Shown: positions 28,366 to 37,136, counted from the stretch's first letter. The stretch: DNA of 64,000 bases from Citrobacter amalonaticus Y19 (GCF_000981805.1 NZ_CP011132.1:4774001-4838000), one strand, 5' to 3'. The notes: generated by a model from the letters alone, not told the origin. A program made the numbers and translations.

Positions 28366-29946
28366 TCAAGTTCTGACTTTGAGATTTTCCCAACTCAGGC
28401 CGAATCGTGCCAGATACTTACGCAGACGGTCGGCATCGTTGGGATTGGCTTTCTTTTGTCGGGAGACGGCGAAGAGTTCACGTCCGGCTTCGGACAACGA
28501 TGCGCTGCGGCGACAGACGTCGAGCACGGTTTCCAGCTGGCGGCGATCAAAGAGGTCGAGTTCCATCTCCAGTTCCGGTTGTGACGACGCGTCCCCCCAG
28601 CTTTCCTGCAACAGCGCAATCTCTTCTTCGACGAGGGCAAGCGTAATACGCCCTTTCTCGGCCAGCGTCGCCATTCGCGCGACGGAGGAGCTCAGCTCGC
28701 GGAAATTGCCGCGCCACTGCGCCTGCGGCGAACAGGCAAACGCCAGATAGCGTTCGCGCGCCTCTTTATCAAAGCGGATCTGACTCTGTCGACTGCGGGA
28801 GAAACGTTGCAACTCATACTCCACGTTAGGAGCGATATCTTCACGTCGCTGCGCAAGGCCGGGCAGGGGAAAGCGCCACATGTTAATTCGTGCGTAGAGA
28901 TCTTCACGAAAACGTCCTTCGGCGACCCACTGCGGCATATCGCGATGGGTTCCGGCAATCAACTGGAAGTCGCTGTGCACCTCTTTATCGGAGCCAAACG
29001 GGAAGAAGGTTTTCTCCTCGATCGCTTTCAGCAGCATGGCCTGTTCATCCAGCCCCAGTTCAGCGATCTCATCCAGAAACAGCACGCCGCCATCGGCTTC
29101 GCGCAACAGCCCGGTTCGCGACGACAGTGCGCCCGTAAAAGCACCTTTCACATGACCAAACAGTGTCGACATGGCGTTATCACCGCGCAGCGTCGCGCAG
29201 TTCACTGCCACCAGTTTTCCACCCACCAGATGTCGCGACTGGCGAAGCTGAAAAATCCGTGTGGTGAGGAAGGATTTCCCCGCGCCAGTAGGGCCGGTGA
29301 GCAGGATAGGATCGCCAGAGCGCAAGGCAACGCGCTCAATGCGGTCAATCAGTTTGTTGAACGTCGCATTGCGCGTCTCGATACCGGCTTTGAGGAAGGA
29401 GACCGACTGCTGCTGCTCACGCTGAAAGCGACTGGTGAGCGTGGCATAGCGGCTTAAATCGAGATCGATAACCGAACAACTGCCAGCGGCAACGTCCTCT
29501 TGCGGCGCACCCTTCGGCGCGGGACAGGTTTGCAGCAGGCTGGCGGGCAGATAACGGGCTTCCGTCAGCAGGAACCAGCAAATTTGCGCCACGTGGGTGC
29601 CGGTGGTGATGTGTACCAGATACTCTTCGTTCTCGGTATCAAAAGTGTAGTGAGTAGCAAAGTCGAGGAACGCGGCATAGACCTCTTCGAAATCCCACGG
29701 ATCGGCAATGGTAATCGCATGCGGGCGGACCTGGGTATGCGGGGAGAGCAGGTTGATATCCTCTGCCAACTGCTGGCACATCCCGGTGTCGTGTGGCTGG
29801 TGGATAAGCTCCAGCCGATCAACCGGGAAATCTGGCTGTTGACACAGTCCGACGGTAGGTCGCCATTTCTTGAGGCGGTTTGCCCGCTTACCGCGTTTGT
29901 CCAGCACCGTGCCCAGTACGCCAATCACCACCCGCCGTTTTTTCAT
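28366..29946 (-). CDS. rtcR: Sigma54-dependent activator RtcR
   Basis: Bacterial enhancer-binding protein that switches on the RNA-repair operon transcribed divergently. The 526-residue protein has an N-terminal CARF-type sensor domain to about residue 180 (HITTGTHVAQICWFLLTEA), then an AAA+ domain with Walker A GPTGAGKS (218-225), the sigma54-contacting GAFTGA (268-273) and Walker B VLFLDE (288-293), and a C-terminal DNA-binding region (ADRLRKYLARFGL). E. coli RtcR is 532 residues. The CARF domain is thought to sense a cyclised RNA or nucleotide product. Confidence 0.95.
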   Translation of the reverse strand: MKKRRVVIGVLGTVLDKRGKRANRLKKWRPTVGLCQQPDFPVDRLELIHQPHDTGMCQQLAEDINLLSPHTQVRPHAITIADPWDFEEVYAAFLDFATHYTFDTENEEYLVHITTGTHVAQICWFLLTEARYLPASLLQTCPAPKGAPQEDVAAGSCSVIDLDLSRYATLTSRFQREQQQSVSFLKAGIETRNATFNKLIDRIERVALRSGDPILLTGPTGAGKSFLTTRIFQLRQSRHLVGGKLVAVNCATLRGDNAMSTLFGHVKGAFTGALSSRTGLLREADGGVLFLDEIAELGLDEQAMLLKAIEEKTFFPFGSDKEVHSDFQLIAGTHRDMPQWVAEGRFREDLYARINMWRFPLPGLAQRREDIAPNVEYELQRFSRSRQSQIRFDKEARERYLAFACSPQAQWRGNFRELSSSVARMATLAEKGRITLALVEEEIALLQESWGDASSQPELEMELDLFDRRQLETVLDVCRRSASLSEAGRELFAVSRQKKANPNDADRLRKYLARFGLSWENLKVRT

Positions 29947-29964
29947 GTTTTATCCAAAAAGATA

Positions 29965-29976
29965 AATATCGATATT
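29965..29976. promoter_or_regulatory. Candidate RtcR upstream activating site
   Basis: The perfect 12-base palindrome AATATCGATATT lies about 108 bases upstream of the sigma54 -24 box and just ahead of the rtcR start, a usual distance for an enhancer-binding protein site. GATAAA-type repeats flank it. No binding consensus for RtcR is known to me, so this is positional inference. Confidence 0.4.
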
Positions 29977-30082
29977 GAAAGATAAAAAATAAGGAAGGCA
30001 TCTGCAATCACCATTATTAGCGATAAAAATTAATTCCTTATTAATCAGTTAACTAAAAAATAATTTCATCTTTTTTCCGTTC

Positions 30083-30098
30083 TGGCACGCTTCTGGCA
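30083..30098 (+). promoter_or_regulatory. Sigma54 promoter of the slipin-rtcB operon
   Basis: TGGCACGCTTCTGGCA has the invariant GG (30084-30085) and GC (30096-30097) separated by exactly ten bases and the consensus TGGCACG at -24. Transcription should start near 30109, about 290 bases before the first gene. Confidence 0.9.
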
Positions 30099-30109
30099 AT
30101 AACTCTCTC

Positions 30110-30300
30110 GTCAATACGTTGAAAGCGCAGGGGGTTAAACCCCGCCGGCACGTCAGGAACGGCAGCGGCTGTTTTCCGGAGGTGTTCCGTCAACCAATGA
30201 CACCTGAACAATGGGTTCGATTCCCGATTCATTCTCCCAATGAAACTGGTTGTTAATCATAGAAATAAAACGGGCACTGCGCAGTCAGCAGGCCCCAGAA
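30110..30300 (+). ncRNA. Structured leader RNA with a tRNA T-arm mimic
   Basis: The sequence GGTTCGATTCC (30214-30224) fully matches the tRNA T-arm/B-box consensus. It forms AATGGG (30210-30215), a seven-base TTCGATT loop, then CCC and ATT with one bulged G. Outside it, CAACCA (30191-30196) can pair with TGGTTG (30247-30252), and AGGTGT (30180-30185) with ACACCT (30200-30205), giving a pseudoknot-like arrangement. GGGGTTAAACCCC (30131-30143) forms another hairpin. I could not fold a canonical cloverleaf with acceptor stem and anticodon. In Salmonella the equivalent operon carries Y RNAs whose one end mimics tRNA, so a related RNA is plausible here. Boundaries are approximate. Confidence 0.5.
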
Positions 30301-30398
30301 CAGGTCGCCGGTTTTGATGCCGCGCCGCAGGCAAAAGGGAATTCCCCTGCAGCTTCGCCTCCGCACCCGCACCTGACTTTGATAAGGAAAAGCGAAAA

Positions 30399-31526
30399 AT
30401 GATGAAGAAAATCACTATCCGCAAAGGACAATTAGGTCTGTTAGCGAAAAACGGCGACTACTATCAGGTTCTGGAGGCGGGAGAACACCGTCTGCCATGG
30501 TTCAATACGCCAGAGGTGCTGGTGGTTAATCTGGATGGCAGCGAAGTGCCGGAAGCGTTGGCGAATTATTTACGCCGCTTTCAGCCGGACTGGGTGACGC
30601 GTTACGGTCTGGCCGTTGATCTGAGCGACAGCGAAGCGGGCGCGTTGTACATGAACGAGGTGTTGCAGGAGATCCTGCCGCCGTCAACGCGCCGTTTGTA
30701 CTGGCGAGCCGATGAGGCGTTGAAACTGGTACGTATGGATACGCGTCAGGTTCAGGTGCCCGCAGAGGTCATGAATGCGGTTCTGCAACCGCGACGTAAC
30801 GGTGCGGTAAAAGGTCGAGAAGCGATGCTCACCGTGCAAGTTCCGGCCTGGCATGCGGGGGTGCTGAAAATTGACGGTGAGACGCAGGCGCTGTTACCGC
30901 CGGGTCTGACGGCGTACTGGAAAGTGAATCATCTGGTTGACGCTGAAGTGGTGGATACCCGTTTGCAGGTACTGGAAGTGGGTGGTCAGGAAATTTTGAC
31001 CAAAGATAAGGTCAACCTGCGCCTGAATCTGGCGGCAAACTGGCGTTACCGCGACGTGCTGCAGGCTTTTGCGCAGCTCACTAAACCGCTCGATCATCTG
31101 TACCGCGAACTGCAGTTTGCACTGCGTGAAGCCGTCGGGACGCGTACGCTGGATGAGTTGCTGGAAGATAAGCAGGTCATTGACGATGTGGTCAGCGCGC
31201 AGGTGAAAGACCGTATGGCGCCCTATGGCATCGATGTGGCCTCGCTGGGCGTGAAGGACATCGTGTTGCCGGGGGACATGAAAACGATTCTGTCTCGTCT
31301 GGTTGAAGCGGAAAAATCGGCGCAGGCCAACGTAATCCGCCGTCGTGAAGAAACGGCAGCGACGCGCTCGCTGTTGAATACGGCGAAAGTGATGGAAAAC
31401 AACCCGGTGGCGCTGCGCTTAAAAGAGCTGGAAACCCTCGAAAGAGTGGCGGAGCGTATCGATAAAATCTCGGTATTCGGTGGCCTGGACCAGGTTCTGC
31501 ATGGCTTAGTGAACATTAAAGGATGA
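30399..31526 (+). CDS. Slipin (SPFH/band-7 family) protein of the RNA-repair operon
   Basis: A 375-residue protein of the stomatin/slipin group. The SPFH domain spans roughly residues 160-310 (LTKDKVNLRLNLAANWRY; GVKDIVLPGDMKTILSRLVEAEK, seen as DIVLPGDMKTILSRLVEAEK) followed by a helical coiled-coil tail (IRRREETAATRSLLNTAKVM). The N-terminus has no clear membrane span, unlike many slipins. Two consecutive ATGs exist; AGGA at 30385 fits the first. Its stop overlaps an ATG of rtcB. Co-expression with an RNA ligase suggests a scaffold role at damaged RNA or membrane, but function is unknown. Confidence 0.88.
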   Translation: MMKKITIRKGQLGLLAKNGDYYQVLEAGEHRLPWFNTPEVLVVNLDGSEVPEALANYLRRFQPDWVTRYGLAVDLSDSEAGALYMNEVLQEILPPSTRRLYWRADEALKLVRMDTRQVQVPAEVMNAVLQPRRNGAVKGREAMLTVQVPAWHAGVLKIDGETQALLPPGLTAYWKVNHLVDAEVVDTRLQVLEVGGQEILTKDKVNLRLNLAANWRYRDVLQAFAQLTKPLDHLYRELQFALREAVGTRTLDELLEDKQVIDDVVSAQVKDRMAPYGIDVASLGVKDIVLPGDMKTILSRLVEAEKSAQANVIRRREETAATRSLLNTAKVMENNPVALRLKELETLERVAERIDKISVFGGLDQVLHGLVNIKG

Positions 31527-31531
31527 GAAAC

Positions 31532-32758
31532 ATGGCGCATAACGACTATGAGCTATTGGCGTCGCAAAACGCGGCGCCGGTGAAAATGTGGACGCACGGC
31601 GTCCCGGTGGAGCCCGAGGCGCGCCAGCAACTGCTGAATACGGCGAAGATGCCGTTCATTTTTAAACACCTGGCGGTGATGCCGGATGTGCATCTGGGGA
31701 AAGGGTCAACCATCGGCAGCGTGATCCCAACCAAAGGGGCGATCATTCCGGCGGCGGTGGGGGTGGATATCGGCTGTGGGATGATTGCGGTGCAGACCTC
31801 GCTGCTGGCCGGCGATCTGCCGGATAACCTCAGCGGGTTGCGAAGCGCGATTGAGCAGGCCGTTCCACACGGGCGTACCAATACCCGTTCCCGTCGCGAT
31901 AAAGGGGCGTGGGACACGCCGCCAGAGGAGGTGAGTACTCACTGGGGGACGCTGGCGCCGCGTTTTAAGCGCTTGACTGATAAATATCCTTCGCTGCTGA
32001 AAACCAATAATCATCAGCATCTGGGAACGCTGGGAACCGGTAATCACTTCATTGAGGTTTGTCTGGATGAGCAGCAGCGCGTCTGGGTGATGTTGCACAG
32101 CGGCTCGCGTGGCGTGGGGAATGCCATCGGCAACGTCTTTATCACGCTGGCGCAGCAGGATATGCAGCAGCATATCGCGAATCTCCCTGACCGAAACCTG
32201 GCGTATTTCCAGGAAGGGAGCCAGCACTACAACGACTACATCGACGCGGTGGAATGGGCGCAGGATTTTGCCCGGCAAAACCGGGAGGTGATGATGTCCC
32301 GCGTGCTGGCCGCGCTGTCGCGCATCGTGAGTAAACCGTTTATCACGCAGCAGGAAGCGGTGAATTGCCACCATAACTACGTGCAAAAAGAGCGTCACTT
32401 TGGTGAAGAAGTACTGGTAACGCGTAAAGGTGCTGTTTCCGCGCAGAAGGGCCAGATGGGGATTATTCCGGGGTCGATGGGGGCGAAAAGCTTCATCGTA
32501 CGCGGGCTGGGGAATGAAGAGAGCTTCTGTTCCTGCAGCCATGGGGCGGGCAGAACCATGAGCCGAACGGCGGCCAAAAAACGCTTTACCGTAGAGGATC
32601 AGATCCGCGCGACGGCCCACGTTGAATGCCGTAAAGACAGCGAAGTGATCGATGAAATTCCAATGGCCTACAAAGACATTGATGCCGTGATGGCGGCGCA
32701 GTCTTCGCTGGTGGAGATCGTGCATACGCTGCGGCAGGTGGTGTGTGTAAAAGGATAA
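31532..32758 (+). CDS. rtcB: RNA-splicing ligase RtcB
   Basis: Joins RNA 2',3'-cyclic phosphate or 3'-phosphate ends to 5'-OH ends using GTP and Mn2+. The 408-residue product (same as E. coli) retains the metal ligands: Cys82 in VDIGCGM, His in GTGNHFIE, His in MLHSGSRG, His in NCHHNYVQKE, and the guanylylated His in CSHGAGR. I prefer ATG 31532, with AAGGATGAG upstream; ATG 31523 overlapping the slipin stop would give 411 residues. It lies second in the operon and six bases before the nucleotidyltransferase gene. No rtcA follows. Confidence 0.96.
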   Translation: MAHNDYELLASQNAAPVKMWTHGVPVEPEARQQLLNTAKMPFIFKHLAVMPDVHLGKGSTIGSVIPTKGAIIPAAVGVDIGCGMIAVQTSLLAGDLPDNLSGLRSAIEQAVPHGRTNTRSRRDKGAWDTPPEEVSTHWGTLAPRFKRLTDKYPSLLKTNNHQHLGTLGTGNHFIEVCLDEQQRVWVMLHSGSRGVGNAIGNVFITLAQQDMQQHIANLPDRNLAYFQEGSQHYNDYIDAVEWAQDFARQNREVMMSRVLAALSRIVSKPFITQQEAVNCHHNYVQKERHFGEEVLVTRKGAVSAQKGQMGIIPGSMGAKSFIVRGLGNEESFCSCSHGAGRTMSRTAAKKRFTVEDQIRATAHVECRKDSEVIDEIPMAYKDIDAVMAAQSSLVEIVHTLRQVVCVKG

Positions 32759-32764
32759 AAGAAG

Positions 32765-33550
32765 ATGACGAAAAATGCAGTGAGTGTCGCGATGCGCGAA
32801 CGGGTCAGGCGGCAACTCAAAGACGTGGAAACGCGCTACGGCGTCAGGGTGCTGTATGCCTGCGAATCGGGGAGTCGCGGCTGGGGATTTGCCTCACCGG
32901 ATAGCGATTACGATGTGCGGTTTTTGTATGTTCATCCGCCACAGTGGTATCTGCGGGTCGACGCACCGCGGGACGTGATCGAACTGCCGATAGACGATGA
33001 ACTGGACGTGTGCGGCTGGGAGTGGCGTAAAGCGCTGGGACTGCTGAAGGGCGCTAACCCGACGCTAATCGAGTGGCTGGATTCCCCGGTGGTTTATCAG
33101 CAGGATGATGCCACGGTCAGCGCACTTAAAACGATGATACCGCAATGGTTTTCTCCGCTTCGCGCCCGCTGGCACTATTACTCGATGGCGCGAAAAAACT
33201 TTCGCGGCTATTTGCAGGGAGAAGACGTGCGGCTGAAAAAATACTTCTACGTCCTGCGTCCACTGCTGGCGGTGCGTTGGGTCGAAGCAGGTAAAGGCGT
33301 TCCGCCCATGCGCTTTGCCGAACTGCTGGCGGGAAGCGAGCTGGATGCGCCGTTACGTCAGGAGATAGACGAACTGCTGGCGCGTAAACAGCGTGCGGGA
33401 GAGGCGGAGTATGGTCCGCGCCGTCCGTTGCTGCATGCGTTTATCCACACTGAACTGGCACGAGGCGAAATCTCGCCCACGTTGCCGGATAGTCGTGAAG
33501 GTGACGTGAAGGCACTGGATAGGCTGCTTTATGAGACGGTGATGGTATGA
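32765..33550 (+). CDS. Nucleotidyltransferase (YcgL/COG3541-like) in place of rtcA
   Basis: A 261-residue protein of the polymerase-beta/MNT superfamily. The catalytic motif GSRGWGFASPDSDYD contains Gly36-Ser37 and the metal-binding Asp48/Asp50, and a third acidic residue may lie in DELDVCGWE. The C-terminal half is helical (HYYSMARKNFRGYLQG, KKYFYVLRPLLAVRW). AAAAGAAG precedes the ATG. Directly following rtcB under RtcR control, it could add nucleotides to, or heal, RNA ends; that role is inferred. Confidence 0.85.
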   Translation: MTKNAVSVAMRERVRRQLKDVETRYGVRVLYACESGSRGWGFASPDSDYDVRFLYVHPPQWYLRVDAPRDVIELPIDDELDVCGWEWRKALGLLKGANPTLIEWLDSPVVYQQDDATVSALKTMIPQWFSPLRARWHYYSMARKNFRGYLQGEDVRLKKYFYVLRPLLAVRWVEAGKGVPPMRFAELLAGSELDAPLRQEIDELLARKQRAGEAEYGPRRPLLHAFIHTELARGEISPTLPDSREGDVKALDRLLYETVMV

Positions 33551-33556
33551 CAACGT

Positions 33557-33639
33557 TGCCCGATGGCGCTGCGCTTATCGGGCCTACGTGGGCTAAATTT
33601 GTAGGCCGGATAAGGCGCGGAGCGCCGCTATCCGGCATT
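33557..33639. repeat. BIME between the RNA-repair operon and lysC
   Basis: Two inverted REP units between convergent genes: CGATGGCGCTGCGCTTATC and GTAGGCCGGATAAGGCG. Confidence 0.9.
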
Positions 33640-33648
33640 GACGCTATA

Positions 33649-34998
33649 TTACTCAAATAAATTCTGGTGCAGTTTTTGCACCACTTGCTCGGCTTCGGTG
33701 CCAGGCACCAGGAAACAGAGGTTATGGCTGGAGGCACCATAGCAAATCATACGGATATTGAACGGTTCCAGCACGCCGAACACCTCTTTGCCGACGCCGC
33801 AGGCTTTCGACAGATCGTTACCAATCAGCGCGACCAGCGCGAGACCCTCTTCAACCTCCACCCGACACAAGGCAGACAGTTCCATCAGCAGCGACTGCGT
33901 CAGCAGCGTATCGCCGGTGGAGGTGGAGCCGGTGGTATCCAGCGTCAGCGCCACGCTCACTTCGGAGGTGGTGATCAGATCGACCGAGATATTGTGGCGC
34001 GCCAGGATACCGAACACTTCGGCCAGGAAGCCACGGGAGTGCAGCATATTCAGGCTGTGCAGTGTTAACAGGGTTTGTTTACGACGCAGTGCCAGCGCGC
34101 GGAACAGCGGGGGATTCTGGGTTTTGTTGCAGACCAGCGTACCGCCCGCTTTCGGATCTTTACTGGAGCCAACGAAGACCGGAATATCGCTGCGCACGGC
34201 GGGCAACAGGGTGGCCGGGTGCAGCACTTTCGCACCAAAGGTGGCCATTTCCGCCGCCTCTTCAAAGGCGATTTCATCAATGCGCTGCGCCGCAGGCACC
34301 ACGCGCGGATCGGTGGTGTAGATACCCGGAACGTCCGTCCAGATATCGACGCGCGCGGCATGGAGCGCTTCGGCCAACAGGGCCGCCGTGTAGTCGCTGC
34401 CGCCGCGTCCGAGGGTGGTTGTGCGCCCTTTGCCTTCACTGCCGATGAAGCCCTGAGTGATCACCAACCCTTCGTTCAGACGTGGGGTCAGTTGCAGCGT
34501 GGCCAGTTCTGCCAGCGCCGCGACGTCAGGTTCGGCACGACCAAAGCGATCGTTGGTACGCATCACTTTACGCACATCGAACCACTGCGCCTGAACGTGA
34601 CGCTCGCGCAGGATTTCAACAAACAACAGGGTGGACATCAGTTCGCCGTGGCTGACCAGTTCATCCGTCAGCGCGGTGGAGGTGGCGAGTGAGGCCGCTT
34701 CCGCCAGCGTGGTGATATTTTCCAGCAGACGTTCGATCTCTTCACGAATAACGTTTGGATAACGCAGACGTTCCAGGATATCGAACTGAATTTTGCGGAT
34801 GGCGTCGAGTTTCTCAAAGCGTTCGGTGGGTTCCAGACCTTCAGCCAGTGCAACCAGCAGATTGGTGATGCCTGCGGAAGCGGAGAGCACCACTAAGCGC
34901 ACGTTGGCATCGGAAAGCACCACGTCGGCGCTGCGGTTCATGGCATCAAAATCGGCGACGCTGGTACCGCCAAATTTGGAAACAACGATTTCTGTCAT
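33649..34998 (-). CDS. lysC: Lysine-sensitive aspartate kinase III
   Basis: Phosphorylates aspartate in the first step of the aspartate pathway and is feedback-inhibited by lysine. The 449 residues match E. coli LysC in length. KFGGTS (8-13) is the ATP/substrate motif, TTLGRGGSDYTAALLAEAL the active-site helix, and two ACT domains fill residues ~310-449 (TLLTLHSLNML; CGVGKEVFGVLEPF). Protein sequence looks normal. Its 5' region is not: an ERIC element occupies the place of the lysine riboswitch found in E. coli. Confidence 0.97.
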   Translation of the reverse strand: MTEIVVSKFGGTSVADFDAMNRSADVVLSDANVRLVVLSASAGITNLLVALAEGLEPTERFEKLDAIRKIQFDILERLRYPNVIREEIERLLENITTLAEAASLATSTALTDELVSHGELMSTLLFVEILRERHVQAQWFDVRKVMRTNDRFGRAEPDVAALAELATLQLTPRLNEGLVITQGFIGSEGKGRTTTLGRGGSDYTAALLAEALHAARVDIWTDVPGIYTTDPRVVPAAQRIDEIAFEEAAEMATFGAKVLHPATLLPAVRSDIPVFVGSSKDPKAGGTLVCNKTQNPPLFRALALRRKQTLLTLHSLNMLHSRGFLAEVFGILARHNISVDLITTSEVSVALTLDTTGSTSTGDTLLTQSLLMELSALCRVEVEEGLALVALIGNDLSKACGVGKEVFGVLEPFNIRMICYGASSHNLCFLVPGTEAEQVVQKLHQNLFE

Positions 34999-35077
34999 AA
35001 CAACCTCGTGTCAGGGAGTGAGAAAGCGACCTGGGCACAAAGGCAGAACAGAAACCGGTGCAGGCGCAAATACCGTA

Positions 35078-35272
35078 TTACATTTCGTCCTTCAGTCTGC
35101 CTCTTCGTTGGCTGCACCTGGGATATTCGGCCCATCCCTGGGCCTTACCCCTACGGGGCCGCAGTAAACTGCGTTCAAATCTGTTCCTGACAGATTTGTC
35201 ACCACAGTCACTTACTTCTGTAAGCTCCTGTGGATTCACAGGTTTGCCGCCTTGAAGCATACTGAATGACGT
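35078..35272. repeat. Long ERIC variant (about 195 bp) in the lysC leader
   Basis: Both ERIC ends are present (CATTTCGTCCTTCAGTCTGC on the lysC side and CTTGAAGCATACTGAATGAC on the far side) with the core CACTTACTTCTGTAAGCTCC. About 70 extra bases (TACGGGGCCGCAGTAAACTG and neighbours) interrupt the element near the middle, as in the longer ERIC forms known from some enterics. It lies between the lysC promoter and the ribosome site, so it is transcribed as leader RNA. Confidence 0.88.
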
Positions 35273-35280
35273 TATGTATA

Positions 35281-35309
35281 TAAATAAAAGGCATGGCCTG
35301 GACTGTCAA
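35281..35309 (-). promoter_or_regulatory. Predicted lysC promoter
   Basis: On the minus strand, a perfect TTGACA (35304-35309) and TATTTA (35281-35286) are separated by 17 bases. Transcription would start next to the ERIC boundary, giving a leader of about 275 bases before lysC. Confidence 0.75.
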
Positions 35310-35432
35310 CGCCGGGATTATGCGGATTTTTCATGCTGGCAAGTGGCTGAGTAACCGTACTTATAACAACCCTGTTTTTTCACGGCATTTGACCGTGACC
35401 AGGCAACGGCACTAAAACAATCACACTTTTCT

Positions 35433-35462
35433 GTGACTGGCGTTACAATCGATCCCAGTCAC
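35433..35462 (+). promoter_or_regulatory. pgi promoter with inverted repeat flanking the -10 region
   Basis: GTGACTGG (35433-35440) and CCAGTCAC (35455-35462) form a perfect 8-base inverted repeat around the candidate -10 TACAAT (35444-35449), 27 bases before the pgi start. It could be an operator or an RNA hairpin. Confidence 0.5.
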
Positions 35463-35489
35463 AATTCTCAAATCAGAAGAGTATTGCTA

Positions 35490-37136
35490 ATGAAAAACAT
35501 CAATCCAACGCAGACCTCTGCCTGGCAGGCACTACAAAAACACTTTGACGACATGAAGGACGTTACCATCGCGGATCTGTTCGCGAAGGATAGCGACCGC
35601 TTCAGCAAATTCTCCGCCACGTTTGACGATCTGATGCTGGTGGATTACTCCAAAAACCGCATCACCGAAGAGACGCTGGCGAAATTGCAGGATCTGGCGA
35701 AAGAGACCGATCTGGCGGGTGCTATCAAGTCCATGTTCTCCGGCGAGAAAATCAACCGTACTGAAGATCGTGCCGTGCTGCACGTGGCGCTGCGTAACCG
35801 TAGCAATACCCCGATTATCGTTGACGGCAAAGATGTGATGCCGGAAGTCAACGCGGTGCTGGAGAAGATGAAATCCTTCTCTGAAGCCATTATTTCCGGT
35901 CAGTGGAAGGGGTATACCGGTAAAGCGATCACCGACGTGGTTAACATCGGTATCGGCGGCTCCGACCTCGGCCCGTTCATGGTGACCGAAGCGCTGCGTC
36001 CGTACAAAAACCACCTGAATATGCACTTCGTGTCTAACGTCGACGGTACCCATATCGCCGAAGTGCTGAAGAAAGTGAACCCGGAAACCACGCTGTTCCT
36101 GGTCGCCTCCAAAACCTTCACCACCCAGGAAACCATGACCAACGCCCACAGCGCGCGTGACTGGTTCCTGAAAACCGCCGGTGATGAAAAACATGTGGCG
36201 AAACACTTCGCCGCGCTGTCGACTAATGCCAAAGCGGTCGGTGAATTCGGTATCGATACCGCCAATATGTTCGAGTTCTGGGACTGGGTGGGCGGTCGTT
36301 ACTCGTTGTGGTCCGCGATTGGTCTGTCGATCATCCTGTCCGTCGGTTACGACAACTTTGTGCAGCTGCTGTCCGGCGCGCATGCGATGGATAAGCACTT
36401 CTCGACCACGCCTCTGGAGAACAACCTGCCGGTGCTGCTGGCGTTGATTGGTATCTGGTACAACAATTTCTTTGGTGCCGAGACCGAAGCGATCCTGCCG
36501 TACGACCAGTATATGCACCGTTTCGCGGCTTACTTCCAGCAGGGCAACATGGAGTCCAACGGGAAATACGTTGACCGTAACGGCAACCCGGTGGATTACC
36601 AGACGGGTCCGATCATCTGGGGTGAGCCGGGAACCAACGGTCAGCACGCGTTCTATCAGCTGATTCACCAGGGAACCAAAATGGTGCCTTGTGATTTCAT
36701 CGCCCCGGCGATTACCCATAACCCGCTGTCCGATCACCATCCGAAGCTGCTGTCTAACTTCTTCGCCCAGACGGAAGCGCTGGCGTTCGGGAAATCGCGT
36801 GAAGTGGTTGAGCAGGAATACCGTGACCAGGGTAAAGATCCGGCCACGCTGGACCACGTGGTGCCGTTCAAAGTGTTCGAAGGCAACCGCCCGACCAACT
36901 CCATCCTGCTGCGTGAAATCACCCCGTTCAGCCTGGGTGCGCTGATCGCGCTCTATGAGCACAAAATCTTTACTCAGGGCATCATCCTGAACATCTTCAC
37001 CTTCGACCAGTGGGGCGTTGAGCTGGGTAAACAGCTGGCGAACCGCATTCTGCCGGAGCTGAAAGATGATAACGCGATTGAAAGCCACGACAGCTCGACT
37101 AACGGATTGATTAATCGTTATAAAAACTGGCGTTAA
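35490..37136 (+). CDS. pgi: Glucose-6-phosphate isomerase
   Basis: Interconverts glucose 6-phosphate and fructose 6-phosphate in glycolysis. The 548-residue product has the PGI signatures: [11 protein letters not shown] near residue 150, [13 protein letters not shown] near 270 and the C-terminal [16 protein letters not shown]. The start at 35490 gives the conserved [13 protein letters not shown] and is preceded by AGAAGAGTATTGC. One residue shorter than E. coli. A REP array and a terminator follow. Confidence 0.97.
   Translation: MKNINPTQTSAWQALQKHFDDMKDVTIADLFAKDSDRFSKFSATFDDLMLVDYSKNRITEETLAKLQDLAKETDLAGAIKSMFSGEKINRTEDRAVLHVALRNRSNTPIIVDGKDVMPEVNAVLEKMKSFSEAIISGQWKGYTGKAITDVVNIGIGGSDLGPFMVTEALRPYKNHLNMHFVSNVDGTHIAEVLKKVNPETTLFLVASKTFTTQETMTNAHSARDWFLKTAGDEKHVAKHFAALSTNAKAVGEFGIDTANMFEFWDWVGGRYSLWSAIGLSIILSVGYDNFVQLLSGAHAMDKHFSTTPLENNLPVLLALIGIWYNNFFGAETEAILPYDQYMHRFAAYFQQGNMESNGKYVDRNGNPVDYQTGPIIWGEPGTNGQHAFYQLIHQGTKMVPCDFIAPAITHNPLSDHHPKLLSNFFAQTEALAFGKSREVVEQEYRDQGKDPATLDHVVPFKVFEGNRPTNSILLREITPFSLGALIALYEHKIFTQGIILNIFTFDQWGVELGKQLANRILPELKDDNAIESHDSSTNGLINRYKNWR

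Noticed and set aside
30110..30300. A functional canonical tRNA in the RtcR-operon leader.
   Set aside because: The T-arm matches, but I could not pair an acceptor stem, find an anticodon arm with a seven-base loop, or place a CCA end at the correct distance.
34999..35480. A lysine riboswitch upstream of lysC.
   Set aside because: The conserved L-box blocks are not visible; the region is explained by ERIC sequence and short flanks.
35532..37088. A 518-codon open frame on the minus strand opposite pgi.
   Set aside because: Same kind of shadow; pgi is unmistakable on the plus strand and the antisense product resembles nothing.
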